From NCBI GenBank assembly GCA_030647575.1, contig JAUSJS010000002.1:1-7904 (forward strand): a DNA stretch of 7,904 nt, in the 5' to 3' direction. The notes below the pieces were generated by a model that saw nothing but the letters and a program-made list of their open reading frames with translations, had not been told where the DNA came from and made no database searches. Positions 1 to 5,645 of the stretch are shown in pieces. The position numbers and the translations under genes were made by a program. The DNA is from Candidatus Limnocylindrales bacterium. Lineage in GTDB: Bacteria; Chloroflexota; Limnocylindria; Limnocylindrales; CSP1-4. Position 1 is the first letter of the stretch. The number at the start of each line of letters is the position of its first letter.

Positions 1-121
1 TGCCGTTCTCGTAGCTCCGCGTGTCGAAGGTCCGGGACAGGCTCGGGTGGAAGAGCGCTTCTCGGATCTCCGCGTACGTCGAGAGCTCGACGGTGCTCGC
101 GAACGACTCGAGCAGGGTCAC
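1..121 (-). CDS. Probable cytochrome P450, N-terminal 40 codons only (runs off the left edge)
   Basis: An open frame starts at a GTG (119-121), with a purine-rich GGGAGCG about 5 bases upstream, and continues leftward out of the window. The visible peptide begins MTLLESFASTVELSTYAEI and ends TRSYENG. It has the look of the P450 N-terminal region, where a short lead is followed by a 'Y-x-E-I-R-E-x-L' helix and an 'LxRTFDTR' segment that precedes the substrate-side loops. No heme-binding Cys or I-helix motif is inside the window, so the family call rests on this weak similarity plus context. It lies 39 bases downstream of, and on the same strand as, a three-cysteine [3Fe-4S] ferredoxin, a type of ferredoxin that commonly sits next to the P450 it serves. 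If correct, the product would be a soluble monooxygenase fed electrons by that ferredoxin. It could be another protein altogether. The coding call is fairly secure from start, spacing and frame; the P450 identity is moderate. Confidence 0.5.
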   Translation of the reverse strand, partial: MTLLESFASTVELSTYAEIREALFHPSLSRTFDTRSYENG

Positions 122-160
122 CGGGCCGCTCCCTGATTGCCGTGCGCCGGCCCCGGCCGG

Positions 161-394
161 TCAGCCGCCATTGGACTCGTGCAGGACGGTCCCGTCGGCC
201 GCCACCACGCGGATCGCCTGGGTCGGGCAGCCATACGCCGCCTGGACGAGGAGGTCGATCTCGGCATCCAGCGCGCCCGGGAGCGGGACGCTCACCCCGA
301 GGTCCTCCCGTAGCTCGAACGCTCCCGGCAGGAGCCGGACGCAATCACCCGATCCGACGCACAGGTCGGGATCAATCGAGACGGAAACAGCCAC
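161..394 (-). CDS. [3Fe-4S] ferredoxin, P450-partner type (77 aa)
   Basis: This is a small soluble electron carrier. The 77-residue frame starts at GTG (392-394), directly after the strong purine stretch GGGGAGGGAGGAT, and is the only plausible start because no other ATG/GTG/TTG fits in frame nearby. The cluster motif is C12-V-G-S-G-D-C18, with C56-P57 near the end. The second Cys of the usual CxxCxxC is replaced by Ser15, leaving three cysteines, which is the pattern of single [3Fe-4S] ferredoxins that donate electrons to bacterial P450s. The N-terminus (VSVSIDPDLCVGSGDCV) and the central LPGAFEL segment are typical of the family, and about 65-80 residues is its normal length. The next gene on the same strand, 39 bases on, looks like a P450, which supports the partner role. 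A long same-strand open frame reaching back to about 1447 includes this gene at its end, but its upstream part is only an alternative frame of the MFS gene. No ferredoxin reductase is visible in the window. Confidence 0.9.
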   Translation of the reverse strand: MAVSVSIDPDLCVGSGDCVRLLPGAFELREDLGVSVPLPGALDAEIDLLVQAAYGCPTQAIRVVAADGTVLHESNGG

Positions 395-425
395 ATCCTC
401 CCTCCCCGCGCGGCTCCGCAGTCCC

Positions 426-444
426 CCGCGACTGGCCGTCGCGG
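426..444. repeat. 7-bp inverted repeat between MFS and ferredoxin genes
   Basis: CCGCGAC and GTCGCGG form a perfect 7-bp stem around the 5-base loop TGGCC. The hairpin lies in the 110-base gap upstream of the ferredoxin, with no T-run on either strand. It could be a weak transcript structure in the ferredoxin leader. In GC-rich DNA a stem of this size also occurs by chance. Confidence 0.3.
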
Positions 445-468
445 ACGCCCAGGCTCCGAGGTGGTTCG

Positions 469-474
469 ATTGTA
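469..474 (-). promoter_or_regulatory. Possible -10 element for the ferredoxin/P450 pair
   Basis: On the minus strand the gap between the MFS stop and the ferredoxin start contains TACAAT, which matches 5 of 6 bases of the TATAAT consensus. It sits in the only AT-rich patch of an otherwise very GC-rich stretch, about 75 bases before the GTG start. No convincing -35 hexamer lies 16-18 bases upstream. It overlaps a TGTACA palindrome (471-476). The 110-base gap contrasts with the tight packing of the transporter genes and suggests the ferredoxin and P450 may have their own promoter, but read-through is equally possible. Confidence 0.25.
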
Positions 475-504
475 CACATCTGCATTCGCCTGCTCTCCGG
501 CCGC

Positions 505-1824
505 TCAGCGTTCCGCGATTGATCGCCGCGCGATCTCCGTCGCGGCGTCGTCGGGCTCGTCCACGTGGTGGCCCGGCGCCTGCTCCTCCGGGAGTCGACG
601 CCAGGCCGTGCGCACGGCGAGCAGGCCGAGCGGGACGAGGGTCAACCAGATCAGCGTGGCGGACAGGAGGCCGAAACCGGTCGCAACACTGCCGATGACG
701 AGGGCGGTGACGGGCCGGTGTCCCAGGAGCGCGAGCTGGTGGAACGACATCACGCGACCCCGCAGCTCGTCCGGGGTGGCCCCCTGGAGGGCCGCCGTCA
801 GGACAGGGAAGCAGAGTGCGAACCCGAGCCCGATGAAGCCGAAGCCGATCAGCGCGATCGGGAGATCCGGTGCGCTCGCAGCGACAAGAACACCGACTGC
901 CTGCGTCAGCAAGCCGATGAACGCCGAACGGCGTGACCAGCCGAACTTGCGGATCTGGACGAACAGGAGGAGGGCGATTGCCGAACCGACGCTCTGGGCG
1001 GCGACGAGCAGACCCGCGTTGCTCTCCGGGATCCCCAACTTCTCGAACACCAGCCCGGGAGCGAGCGTGCGTTGGATCTCCATGGCCATCGACGTCACGA
1101 CGACCCCGGCCAGCAGACCGGACATCCAGAGGTTCTTCCGGAGGAAGGTGACCGCCGAGGGGCCTCGCTCGCTCGGACCGGCGGACCCGTCGCTCCTTGC
1201 GGCGCGACCGCCGAGCTCCAGCCGGCCCAGGTAGAACATCGAGACGATCGGTGCGCCATAGGTCAGCGCGTTGACCGCGAACGCCAGCCCGGCACCGGAG
1301 GCCGCCATGGCCCCGGCCGCGATCAGCGGGCCGACGATCTGACCGGCGAGGAAGCCCAGGGACGTGAGGGCCACCGCATCCTGCAGGTCCCCGCGAGGCA
1401 CGATGTTCGGCACCAGCGAGAGGAGCGACGGCTTGCCGAGCGCCCACAGGACGTTGAGCAGGAACATCGCGACGATCAGGCTGATCACGGTCGCCGCCCC
1501 GGCGATCGTGAGTACGGCCAGAATCGTGGCGATCGCCATCGAGGCCGCGTGGCTGGTCCAGACGACGCGGCGCCGGTCGAATCGATCGGACAGCTGCCCG
1601 CCCCAGACCGAGAATAGGAGGATCGGGATGAAGCCTGCGAAGTTGAAGAGGCCGACGACGAACGTCGAGCCCGTGAGCTGATAGACGTAGATGGAGCCCG
1701 CGACGGCCTGGAGCCAGGTTCCGAGACTTGTGATCGAGACGCCCAGCCAGTACACCAGATACGACCGGTGGCGGAACGGGCCAAACCGGCCGCCGGGTGG
1801 TCGCCGGGCAGCGTCCTGCGGCAT
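505..1824 (-). CDS. MFS transporter, MFS_3/EntS-like (DHA3-type) efflux family (439 aa)
   Basis: This is a multi-pass inner-membrane secondary transporter, most likely a proton-driven exporter. With the chosen start, the N-terminus MPQDAARRPPGGRFGPFRHR leads into the family's 'F-R-x-R-x-Y/F' segment and first helix. MFS motif A follows as G75-G-Q-L-S-D-R-F-D-R-R-R86 between helices 2 and 3. About twelve hydrophobic segments are interrupted by a polar central loop at roughly residues 201-228, as expected between the two six-helix halves. Around 400-440 residues is normal for the family. The ATG at 1822-1824 lies 13 bases after the stop of the upstream permease gene but has no clear Shine-Dalgarno. 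The frame stays open to 1899, yet that start would overlap the permease by about 60 bases and add only an unconserved Ser/Ala/Arg-rich stretch. The position directly behind the importer genes suggests co-transcription. Members of the family export siderophores, macrolides and other small molecules; the substrate here is unknown and may be a product or toxic intermediate of the locus. Confidence 0.88.
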   Translation of the reverse strand: MPQDAARRPPGGRFGPFRHRSYLVYWLGVSITSLGTWLQAVAGSIYVYQLTGSTFVVGLFNFAGFIPILLFSVWGGQLSDRFDRRRVVWTSHAASMAIATILAVLTIAGAATVISLIVAMFLLNVLWALGKPSLLSLVPNIVPRGDLQDAVALTSLGFLAGQIVGPLIAAGAMAASGAGLAFAVNALTYGAPIVSMFYLGRLELGGRAARSDGSAGPSERGPSAVTFLRKNLWMSGLLAGVVVTSMAMEIQRTLAPGLVFEKLGIPESNAGLLVAAQSVGSAIALLLFVQIRKFGWSRRSAFIGLLTQAVGVLVAASAPDLPIALIGFGFIGLGFALCFPVLTAALQGATPDELRGRVMSFHQLALLGHRPVTALVIGSVATGFGLLSATLIWLTLVPLGLLAVRTAWRRLPEEQAPGHHVDEPDDAATEIARRSIAER

Positions 1825-1837
1825 GCGGCCGGAGCGA

Positions 1838-2656
1838 TCAGTTGATCTGCGGGCGCCAGCGCTCGAACCGGCGCTCGACGACGCGGACGAGTTCACCAAG
1901 GACGAGCCCCAGGATCCCCAGCAGGATGATCCCGAAATAGACCCGGGCCGTCTGCAGGAGCGAGCCGTTGAGACCGATGTAGAAGCCGATCCCCGAGTTC
2001 GAGGTGAGGAACTCCGCCACCACGACGCCGACGATCCCGCGTCCGGTGCCGAGCCGGACGCCGGTCAGCAGGTACGGCGTGCTGGCCGGCAGCGTGACCG
2101 TCCGAAAGCGCATCCAGCCCGAGGCCCGAAAGCTCTGGGCGACATCGTGATAGACGGCGTCGGCGGCACGAACGCCGGCCATGACACTGACCGTGATGAC
2201 GAAGATCGACTCGATGAAGACGACCACCACCTTGGCCTCGAGCCCGATGCCGAAGATGATGATGATCAGGGGGACGAGGGCGACCGTCGGCGTGGCGTAG
2301 AGGGCCGACAGCCACGGATCGAGCAGGTAGTTGAGGCGTCGAAAGAGCCCGATCGACAGACCGAGCAGGACGCCGACGAGCAGGGCGAGACCGAGCCCGA
2401 GGACATACTCGGTTCCTGACACGGCGATGTGGGGGAAGATCACACCCGACGAGATGTCCGTGATGGCCGCATCCCAGATGAGGCTGGGTGAACTGAGCAC
2501 GACCTTCTTGACGAGCTTGAGCTGAGAAGCCGCCTCCCAGGCGCCGAGCACCACGACGAAACCGATCAGGCCGAACACGAGCCGCTCGGAGGGCCGCCAC
2601 CCAAGGAGGCCGAGCGGGCTGCGGTTGGCTGGCCTCGCCAGCGACCCCAGCGTCAC
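1838..2656 (-). CDS. ABC transporter permease, SsuC/TauC type (second permease, 272 aa)
   Basis: This is an inner-membrane subunit of a binding-protein-dependent importer of the BPD_transp_1 family, nitrate/sulfonate/taurine subgroup. The sequence shows a cytoplasmic N-terminus of about 25 residues, a first helix around residues 27-42, and several further hydrophobic spans. The EAA-type cytoplasmic loop lies at about 171-202: DVAQSFRASG, then a 'V-T-L-P-A-S-T-P-Y-L-L-T-G-V-R-L-G' run that contacts the ATPase. The 'P-T-V-A-L-V-P-L' stretch before helix 4 is typical of the subgroup. The GTG start lies one base after the ATPase stop (TGA-G-GTG), so translational coupling is likely; the local Shine-Dalgarno is weak. 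The C-terminus ends in F-E-R-W-R-P-Q, closely matching F-Q-R-W-R-P in the other permease of the operon, so the two are diverged paralogs. Together they probably form a heterodimeric channel. Confidence 0.93.
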   Translation of the reverse strand: MTLGSLARPANRSPLGLLGWRPSERLVFGLIGFVVVLGAWEAASQLKLVKKVVLSSPSLIWDAAITDISSGVIFPHIAVSGTEYVLGLGLALLVGVLLGLSIGLFRRLNYLLDPWLSALYATPTVALVPLIIIIFGIGLEAKVVVVFIESIFVITVSVMAGVRAADAVYHDVAQSFRASGWMRFRTVTLPASTPYLLTGVRLGTGRGIVGVVVAEFLTSNSGIGFYIGLNGSLLQTARVYFGIILLGILGLVLGELVRVVERRFERWRPQIN

Positions 2657-2657
2657 C

Positions 2658-3452
2658 TCATGCCCCGGGCTGACCGTGCGCGTGGAGCTGGGTCGCGATC
2701 AGCTCCCAGATTCGATCCGCGAGCGCGACGAACTCCGGGGTGCGCTTGATGTGGAGTTCACGAGGTCGCGGGAGATCGACCGGGATGTCGGCCAGAATGC
2801 GACCGGGCCGAGCGCTCATGACAAGCACCCGATCGGACAGATAGATCGCCTCGTCGATCTGGTGGGTGATGAACAGGACGGTCTTGCGGGCCTGGGCCCA
2901 GATCCGCAAGAGTTCCGCCTGCATCAGCTCTCGCGTCTGGGCATCCAGGGCCGCAAACGGTTCATCCATCAGCAGGATCTCCGGGTCGACCGTCAGCGCC
3001 CGAGCCAGGTTCGCCCGCTGCTGCATGCCGCCGGACAGCTGGTACGGGTACTTGGACTCGAAACCGGCCAGGCCGACCATCTTGATCAGCGGCATCGCCC
3101 GCGCCTGGGCCTCCTTCTTGGACATGCCCTGGCACATCAGGCCGTATGACACGTTCGACAGAACCGAGTACCACGGAAACAGCGCCGCATCCTGGAAGAC
3201 CATGGCGTGCGCGCTGCCCTTCGCCTTCGGGGCGAGAAGCTCGATCTCGCCCTCGTGGTTCGAGAGCAGCCCGTTGACGATCTTGAGGAAGGTGGACTTG
3301 CCGCAGCCGCTCGGTCCGACGAGCGAGACGAACTGGCCCTCGGGGATCTCGAGGTCGATTCGCTCGATCGCGAGGAGGACCTCGCTGGAGGTCGGATCGA
3401 CGTAGCCGAAGCGGACTCCACGAGCCTGGAGCGCCGTCCGTGTGCCAGTCAT
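2658..3452 (-). CDS. ABC transporter ATP-binding protein, SsuB/TauB type (264 aa)
   Basis: This is the cytoplasmic ATPase that powers the importer. All canonical motifs are intact: Walker A GPSGCGKST (46-54), Q-loop glutamine in VFQDAALFPW (Q87), signature LSGGMQQR (139-146), Walker B ILLMDEP with the catalytic Glu (159-165), D-loop ALDA (168-171) and the switch His in FITHQ (H197). The 'ALFPW' sequence after the Q-loop and the 'SARPGRI' segment near residue 213 are typical of the nitrate/sulfonate/taurine ATPases, as is the length. The ATG (3450-3452) overlaps the stop of the upstream permease as ATGA. An AGGAG lies 7 bases upstream, a good Shine-Dalgarno. The next permease begins one base after its stop. 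One ATPase gene serves two permease genes here, so it presumably works as a homodimer. Confidence 0.97.
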   Translation of the reverse strand: MTGTRTALQARGVRFGYVDPTSSEVLLAIERIDLEIPEGQFVSLVGPSGCGKSTFLKIVNGLLSNHEGEIELLAPKAKGSAHAMVFQDAALFPWYSVLSNVSYGLMCQGMSKKEAQARAMPLIKMVGLAGFESKYPYQLSGGMQQRANLARALTVDPEILLMDEPFAALDAQTRELMQAELLRIWAQARKTVLFITHQIDEAIYLSDRVLVMSARPGRILADIPVDLPRPRELHIKRTPEFVALADRIWELIATQLHAHGQPGA

Positions 3453-4318
3453 GGGTTTGCTCCTGCCTTGATCGGCCGCCAGCGTTGAAAGTATTTCTCA
3501 AGCCGCCTGATGCCTTCGACACCCACCAGGCCGGTCAGCGTGAACAGGAGCACACCGAATAGCAGCCGGTCCGTCTGGAGGGCGTCGCTGGCGAACTTGA
3601 TCATGACTCCCAGGCCCACGGTGGCGGCGTACAGCTCGCCGGTCACCACGCCGATCAGGGCTCGCGCGATGCCGAGCCGCAGCCCAGTGACGATGAACGG
3701 GACGGTGCTCGGCGCGACGACCGTCAGGAAGACCCGTCGTCGTGAGGCGCCGAAGCTGGTCGCGACGTCGAGGTAGCGGCGATCGACGGTCCGGACGCCC
3801 TGGATCGTCGGGATGATGATCGCGAAGAAGGCACCCAGGAAGGCCACCAGGATCTTCGAGGCGAGCCCCAGGCCAACCGCGATGACGATCACGGGCAGCA
3901 ACGCGATCCGCGGCAACGAGTTGAGGAAGTTCAACCACGGGTCGAGCGCGTACTGGACGCGTCGATACCAGCCGGCGAGGAGTCCGAGCGGGATCGCGAG
4001 CACGATGGCCAGCCCGTAGCCGGCGATGAACTCGGTGAGGCTCGCCTGTACGTCTACCCAGAACCGCGGGATCTGGACCTCGACGATGCCGGCCTCGATG
4101 ATCGCGGTCGGCCGGCTAAAGAAGTACTCGCTGACGATGCCTGCTCGGCTGCCGAACTCCCAGAAAACGAGAAAGCCGACGATCCCGAACAGCCCGTAAA
4201 GCAGGCGGGCGTGCGAGTCGAACCAGCCTAGTCGCCCCGGCCGGACCCGGCGGCCGCTGGCATCGTTCAGGGAGCGGCTCACGCGATCGGGTCTCCATGG
4301 ACGGGGTTGGCGCGGCAT
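3449..4318 (-). CDS. ABC transporter permease, SsuC/TauC type (first permease, 289 aa)
   Basis: This is an inner-membrane channel subunit of the same importer. It has a basic N-terminal tail of about 38 residues, a first helix near 40-54, and further helices. The 'S-L-P-R-I-A-L-L-P-V-I-V' motif starts at about residue 134. The EAA loop spans about 184-216: DVATSFGASRRRVF, then 'V-V-A-P-S-T-V-P-F-I-V-T-G-L-R-L-G'. It ends F-Q-R-W-R-P-I-K, echoing the second permease. The ATG at 4316-4318 lacks a Shine-Dalgarno. An in-frame GTG at 4280-4282 follows a GGAGA about 9 bases upstream and would drop 12 residues that are not family-like, so the true start may be 4282. The stop overlaps the ATPase start by 4 bases. 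It is the first gene of the leftward operon and is divergent from the binding-protein gene, with which it shares a 122-base control region. Confidence 0.93.
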   Translation of the reverse strand: MPRQPRPWRPDRVSRSLNDASGRRVRPGRLGWFDSHARLLYGLFGIVGFLVFWEFGSRAGIVSEYFFSRPTAIIEAGIVEVQIPRFWVDVQASLTEFIAGYGLAIVLAIPLGLLAGWYRRVQYALDPWLNFLNSLPRIALLPVIVIAVGLGLASKILVAFLGAFFAIIIPTIQGVRTVDRRYLDVATSFGASRRRVFLTVVAPSTVPFIVTGLRLGIARALIGVVTGELYAATVGLGVMIKFASDALQTDRLLFGVLLFTLTGLVGVEGIRRLEKYFQRWRPIKAGANP

Positions 4319-4319
4319 A

Positions 4320-4327
4320 CTGTACAG
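4320..4327. promoter_or_regulatory. CTGTACAG palindrome in the divergent control region
   Basis: A perfect 8-bp palindrome lies two bases upstream of the annotated permease ATG and about 115 bases upstream of the lipoprotein start. TGTACA occurs only one other time in the window by eye, at 471-476, in the other sizeable intergenic gap. It could be part of an operator, or simply the AT-containing core of a minus-strand promoter: TACAGT reads as a 4-of-6 -10 element, with a weak TTGTCT further upstream. No regulator gene is in the window to test this. Confidence 0.25.
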
Positions 4328-4343
4328 GGACGGTGCACGCCTG

Positions 4344-4372
4344 TAGACAATCGCATATCAGACGGCTAGATT
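4344..4372 (+). promoter_or_regulatory. Putative sigma-70-type promoter of the lipoprotein gene
   Basis: TAGACA (4344-4349, 5 of 6 bases of TTGACA) is separated by exactly 17 bases from TAGATT (4367-4372, 4 of 6 of TATAAT). The AT content of this stretch stands out from the GC-rich flanks. Transcription would begin near 4380, giving a leader of about 60 bases before the GTG start at 4441. The placement fits the divergent gene arrangement; the element itself is a visual match only. Confidence 0.45.
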
Positions 4373-4426
4373 CAACCTCTGGCCCCCCGGGGACCACCAT
4401 ATTGGCACGCGCTCACCGCGGGCCCG

Positions 4427-4432
4427 AGGAGG
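4427..4432 (+). promoter_or_regulatory. Strong ribosome binding site that sets the lipoprotein start
   Basis: AGGAGG lies 8 bases before the GTG at 4441. The frame is open further upstream to an ATG at 4297, but that ATG lies at the permease end of the control region and the added residues do not resemble a signal sequence. This site, and the lipoprotein signal that follows directly, fix the start at 4441. Confidence 0.85.
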
Positions 4433-4440
4433 AGCAGAAC

Positions 4441-5553
4441 GTGATCTCAGCACCCAGGTCGATTCGGCTCGCGGCGCTCGTAGCGATTGCGAGCCTCACC
4501 TTCGCGGCGTGCAGTAGCACGACGACCTCGCCGAGCGCGGAGGCGACCGCCGCACCCGCGACCGCGGCGCCGGCCGTGACAGACGCGCCGGCCCCCGAGG
4601 TGACCCCGGAGCCCGGAACCCTGCCGGCCCCCGAGCAGACCGATGTCTCGATCGGCCTGAGCGTCACCGAGGTGAGCCAGTTCGCGGCGGTCCTTGCCAG
4701 CCAGCTCGGGCTCTACGAGAAGTACGGCCTGAATGTCGACTACACCGTGTTCGAGGGTGACGGCAAGGCCGTGGCCGCGCTCCAGTCCGGCCAGATCGAC
4801 ATCGCCTTCACCGGCACCTCGAGCGCGCTGTCATCGCAGTTGACCGACGTACCGTACAAGGATGTCGCGGTCAACGCGATGCTCCTCACGGACAACCTCA
4901 CTTGCCAGGGCACCATCAAGTCGGATGCGGATGTGGCCGGCAAGACCATCGCGATCAGCACCTTCGGCGGCACCTCGAACGCCGCCGCACTTCTGTCGCT
5001 CAAGGCCCTCGGCTACGCCGCCACGGACGCCGTCATCACCCAGGTCGGGGGCCAGACGGCCCGGCTCGCCGCACTCACCGGCGGCTCGATCGACTGCGCC
5101 ATCGTCGACTCCAACCTGGAAGCGGAGATGATCGCCCAGGGCTTCTACATCGCCGTCCGCCTCAAGGAGGCCGGGATCGAGTATGGCCGCTCCGGCATGG
5201 GTGTCACGGAGGAGTACCTGGCTGCCAACCCGAACACCGTGCTGGTGGCGCTGGCCGCCGTGCTCGAGGCCCAGGAGGCTATCTTCACCAAGCCGGACGT
5301 GGCCATCCAGGCCTACGCGTCCTTCCGCCAGATCGACGTCGCCGATGCGACCAAGCAGATCACCGACTTCGCCACCGTCGGTAACCGCTCCCTGATGTGG
5401 ACGGACGAAGCGTTCAACAACGCGCGCAAGACGCTGGCGATCATCAACCCGGACATCATCGATGTCCCGGTGACGGACGCCTTCGATCGCAGCTTCCTCG
5501 AGAAGCTGGTCAGCATCGGCTTCTACGAGAAGATCGGGGCTCCGACCCCCTAG
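4441..5553 (+). CDS. ABC importer substrate-binding lipoprotein, NMT1/SsuA-like (370 aa)
   Basis: This is an extracytoplasmic, lipid-anchored solute receptor that delivers ligand to the two permeases encoded divergently. Residues 1-23 form a signal sequence with basic residues (R6, R9), a hydrophobic core, and a lipobox L-T-F-A-A-C with the lipidated Cys at 24. Residues 25-66 are an Ala/Pro/Thr/Ser-rich linker without predicted fold. The NMT1/THI5-like fold starts near residue 68 (DVSIGLSVTEVSQF). The conserved sequence follows: a helix with 'A-S-Q-L-G-L-Y-E-K-Y-G-L-N-V' (86-99), 'A-L-Q-S-G-Q-I-D-I-A-F-T-G' (113-125) and 'V-A-G-K-T-I-A-I-S-T-F-G-G-T-S-N' (165-180), the hinge and ligand-loop region. 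Two further cysteines (C155, C219) could form a disulfide. Family members bind sulfonates, nitrate, taurine, thiamine or riboflavin precursors and aromatic acids, so the fold does not name the ligand. The GTG start is supported by AGGAGG 8 bases upstream. A strong hairpin follows the stop. Confidence 0.93.
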   Translation: MISAPRSIRLAALVAIASLTFAACSSTTTSPSAEATAAPATAAPAVTDAPAPEVTPEPGTLPAPEQTDVSIGLSVTEVSQFAAVLASQLGLYEKYGLNVDYTVFEGDGKAVAALQSGQIDIAFTGTSSALSSQLTDVPYKDVAVNAMLLTDNLTCQGTIKSDADVAGKTIAISTFGGTSNAAALLSLKALGYAATDAVITQVGGQTARLAALTGGSIDCAIVDSNLEAEMIAQGFYIAVRLKEAGIEYGRSGMGVTEEYLAANPNTVLVALAAVLEAQEAIFTKPDVAIQAYASFRQIDVADATKQITDFATVGNRSLMWTDEAFNNARKTLAIINPDIIDVPVTDAFDRSFLEKLVSIGFYEKIGAPTP

Positions 5554-5581
5554 CCCCGCTACCGGGAACGAAAGCGGCAGT

Positions 5582-5608
5582 CTCCCCCGGAGCCACGCTC
5601 CGGGGGAG
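5582..5608 (+). terminator. Perfect 12-bp hairpin after the lipoprotein gene (terminator or mRNA stabiliser)
   Basis: CTCCCCCGGAGC (5582-5593) pairs perfectly with GCTCCGGGGGAG (5597-5608) across a 3-base loop CAC. It sits 28 bases after the lipoprotein stop and 37 before the next start. Only a TTT follows, 4 bases after the stem, so it is a poor classical intrinsic terminator. It may cause partial termination, or protect the 3' end of the lipoprotein mRNA so that the binding protein is made in excess over downstream enzymes, a pattern known for other binding-protein genes. No good promoter is visible between it and 5646. Confidence 0.7.
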
Positions 5609-5645
5609 CACCTTTCAACGCGACAACATGGGCAGGAACTGATCG

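Noticed and set aside
161..1447. A 428-residue minus-strand open frame whose last 77 codons are the ferredoxin
   Set aside because: Upstream of residue 352 the peptide is an Arg/Gly/Ala-rich out-of-frame reading of the MFS gene. Only the ferredoxin at the end, with its own ribosome binding site, is real, so this is not a fusion protein.
4297..4440. A 48-residue N-terminal extension of the binding lipoprotein starting at ATG 4297
   Set aside because: It would place the lipoprotein signal internally and cover the promoter region. AGGAGG before GTG 4441 and the immediate signal peptide fix the later start.
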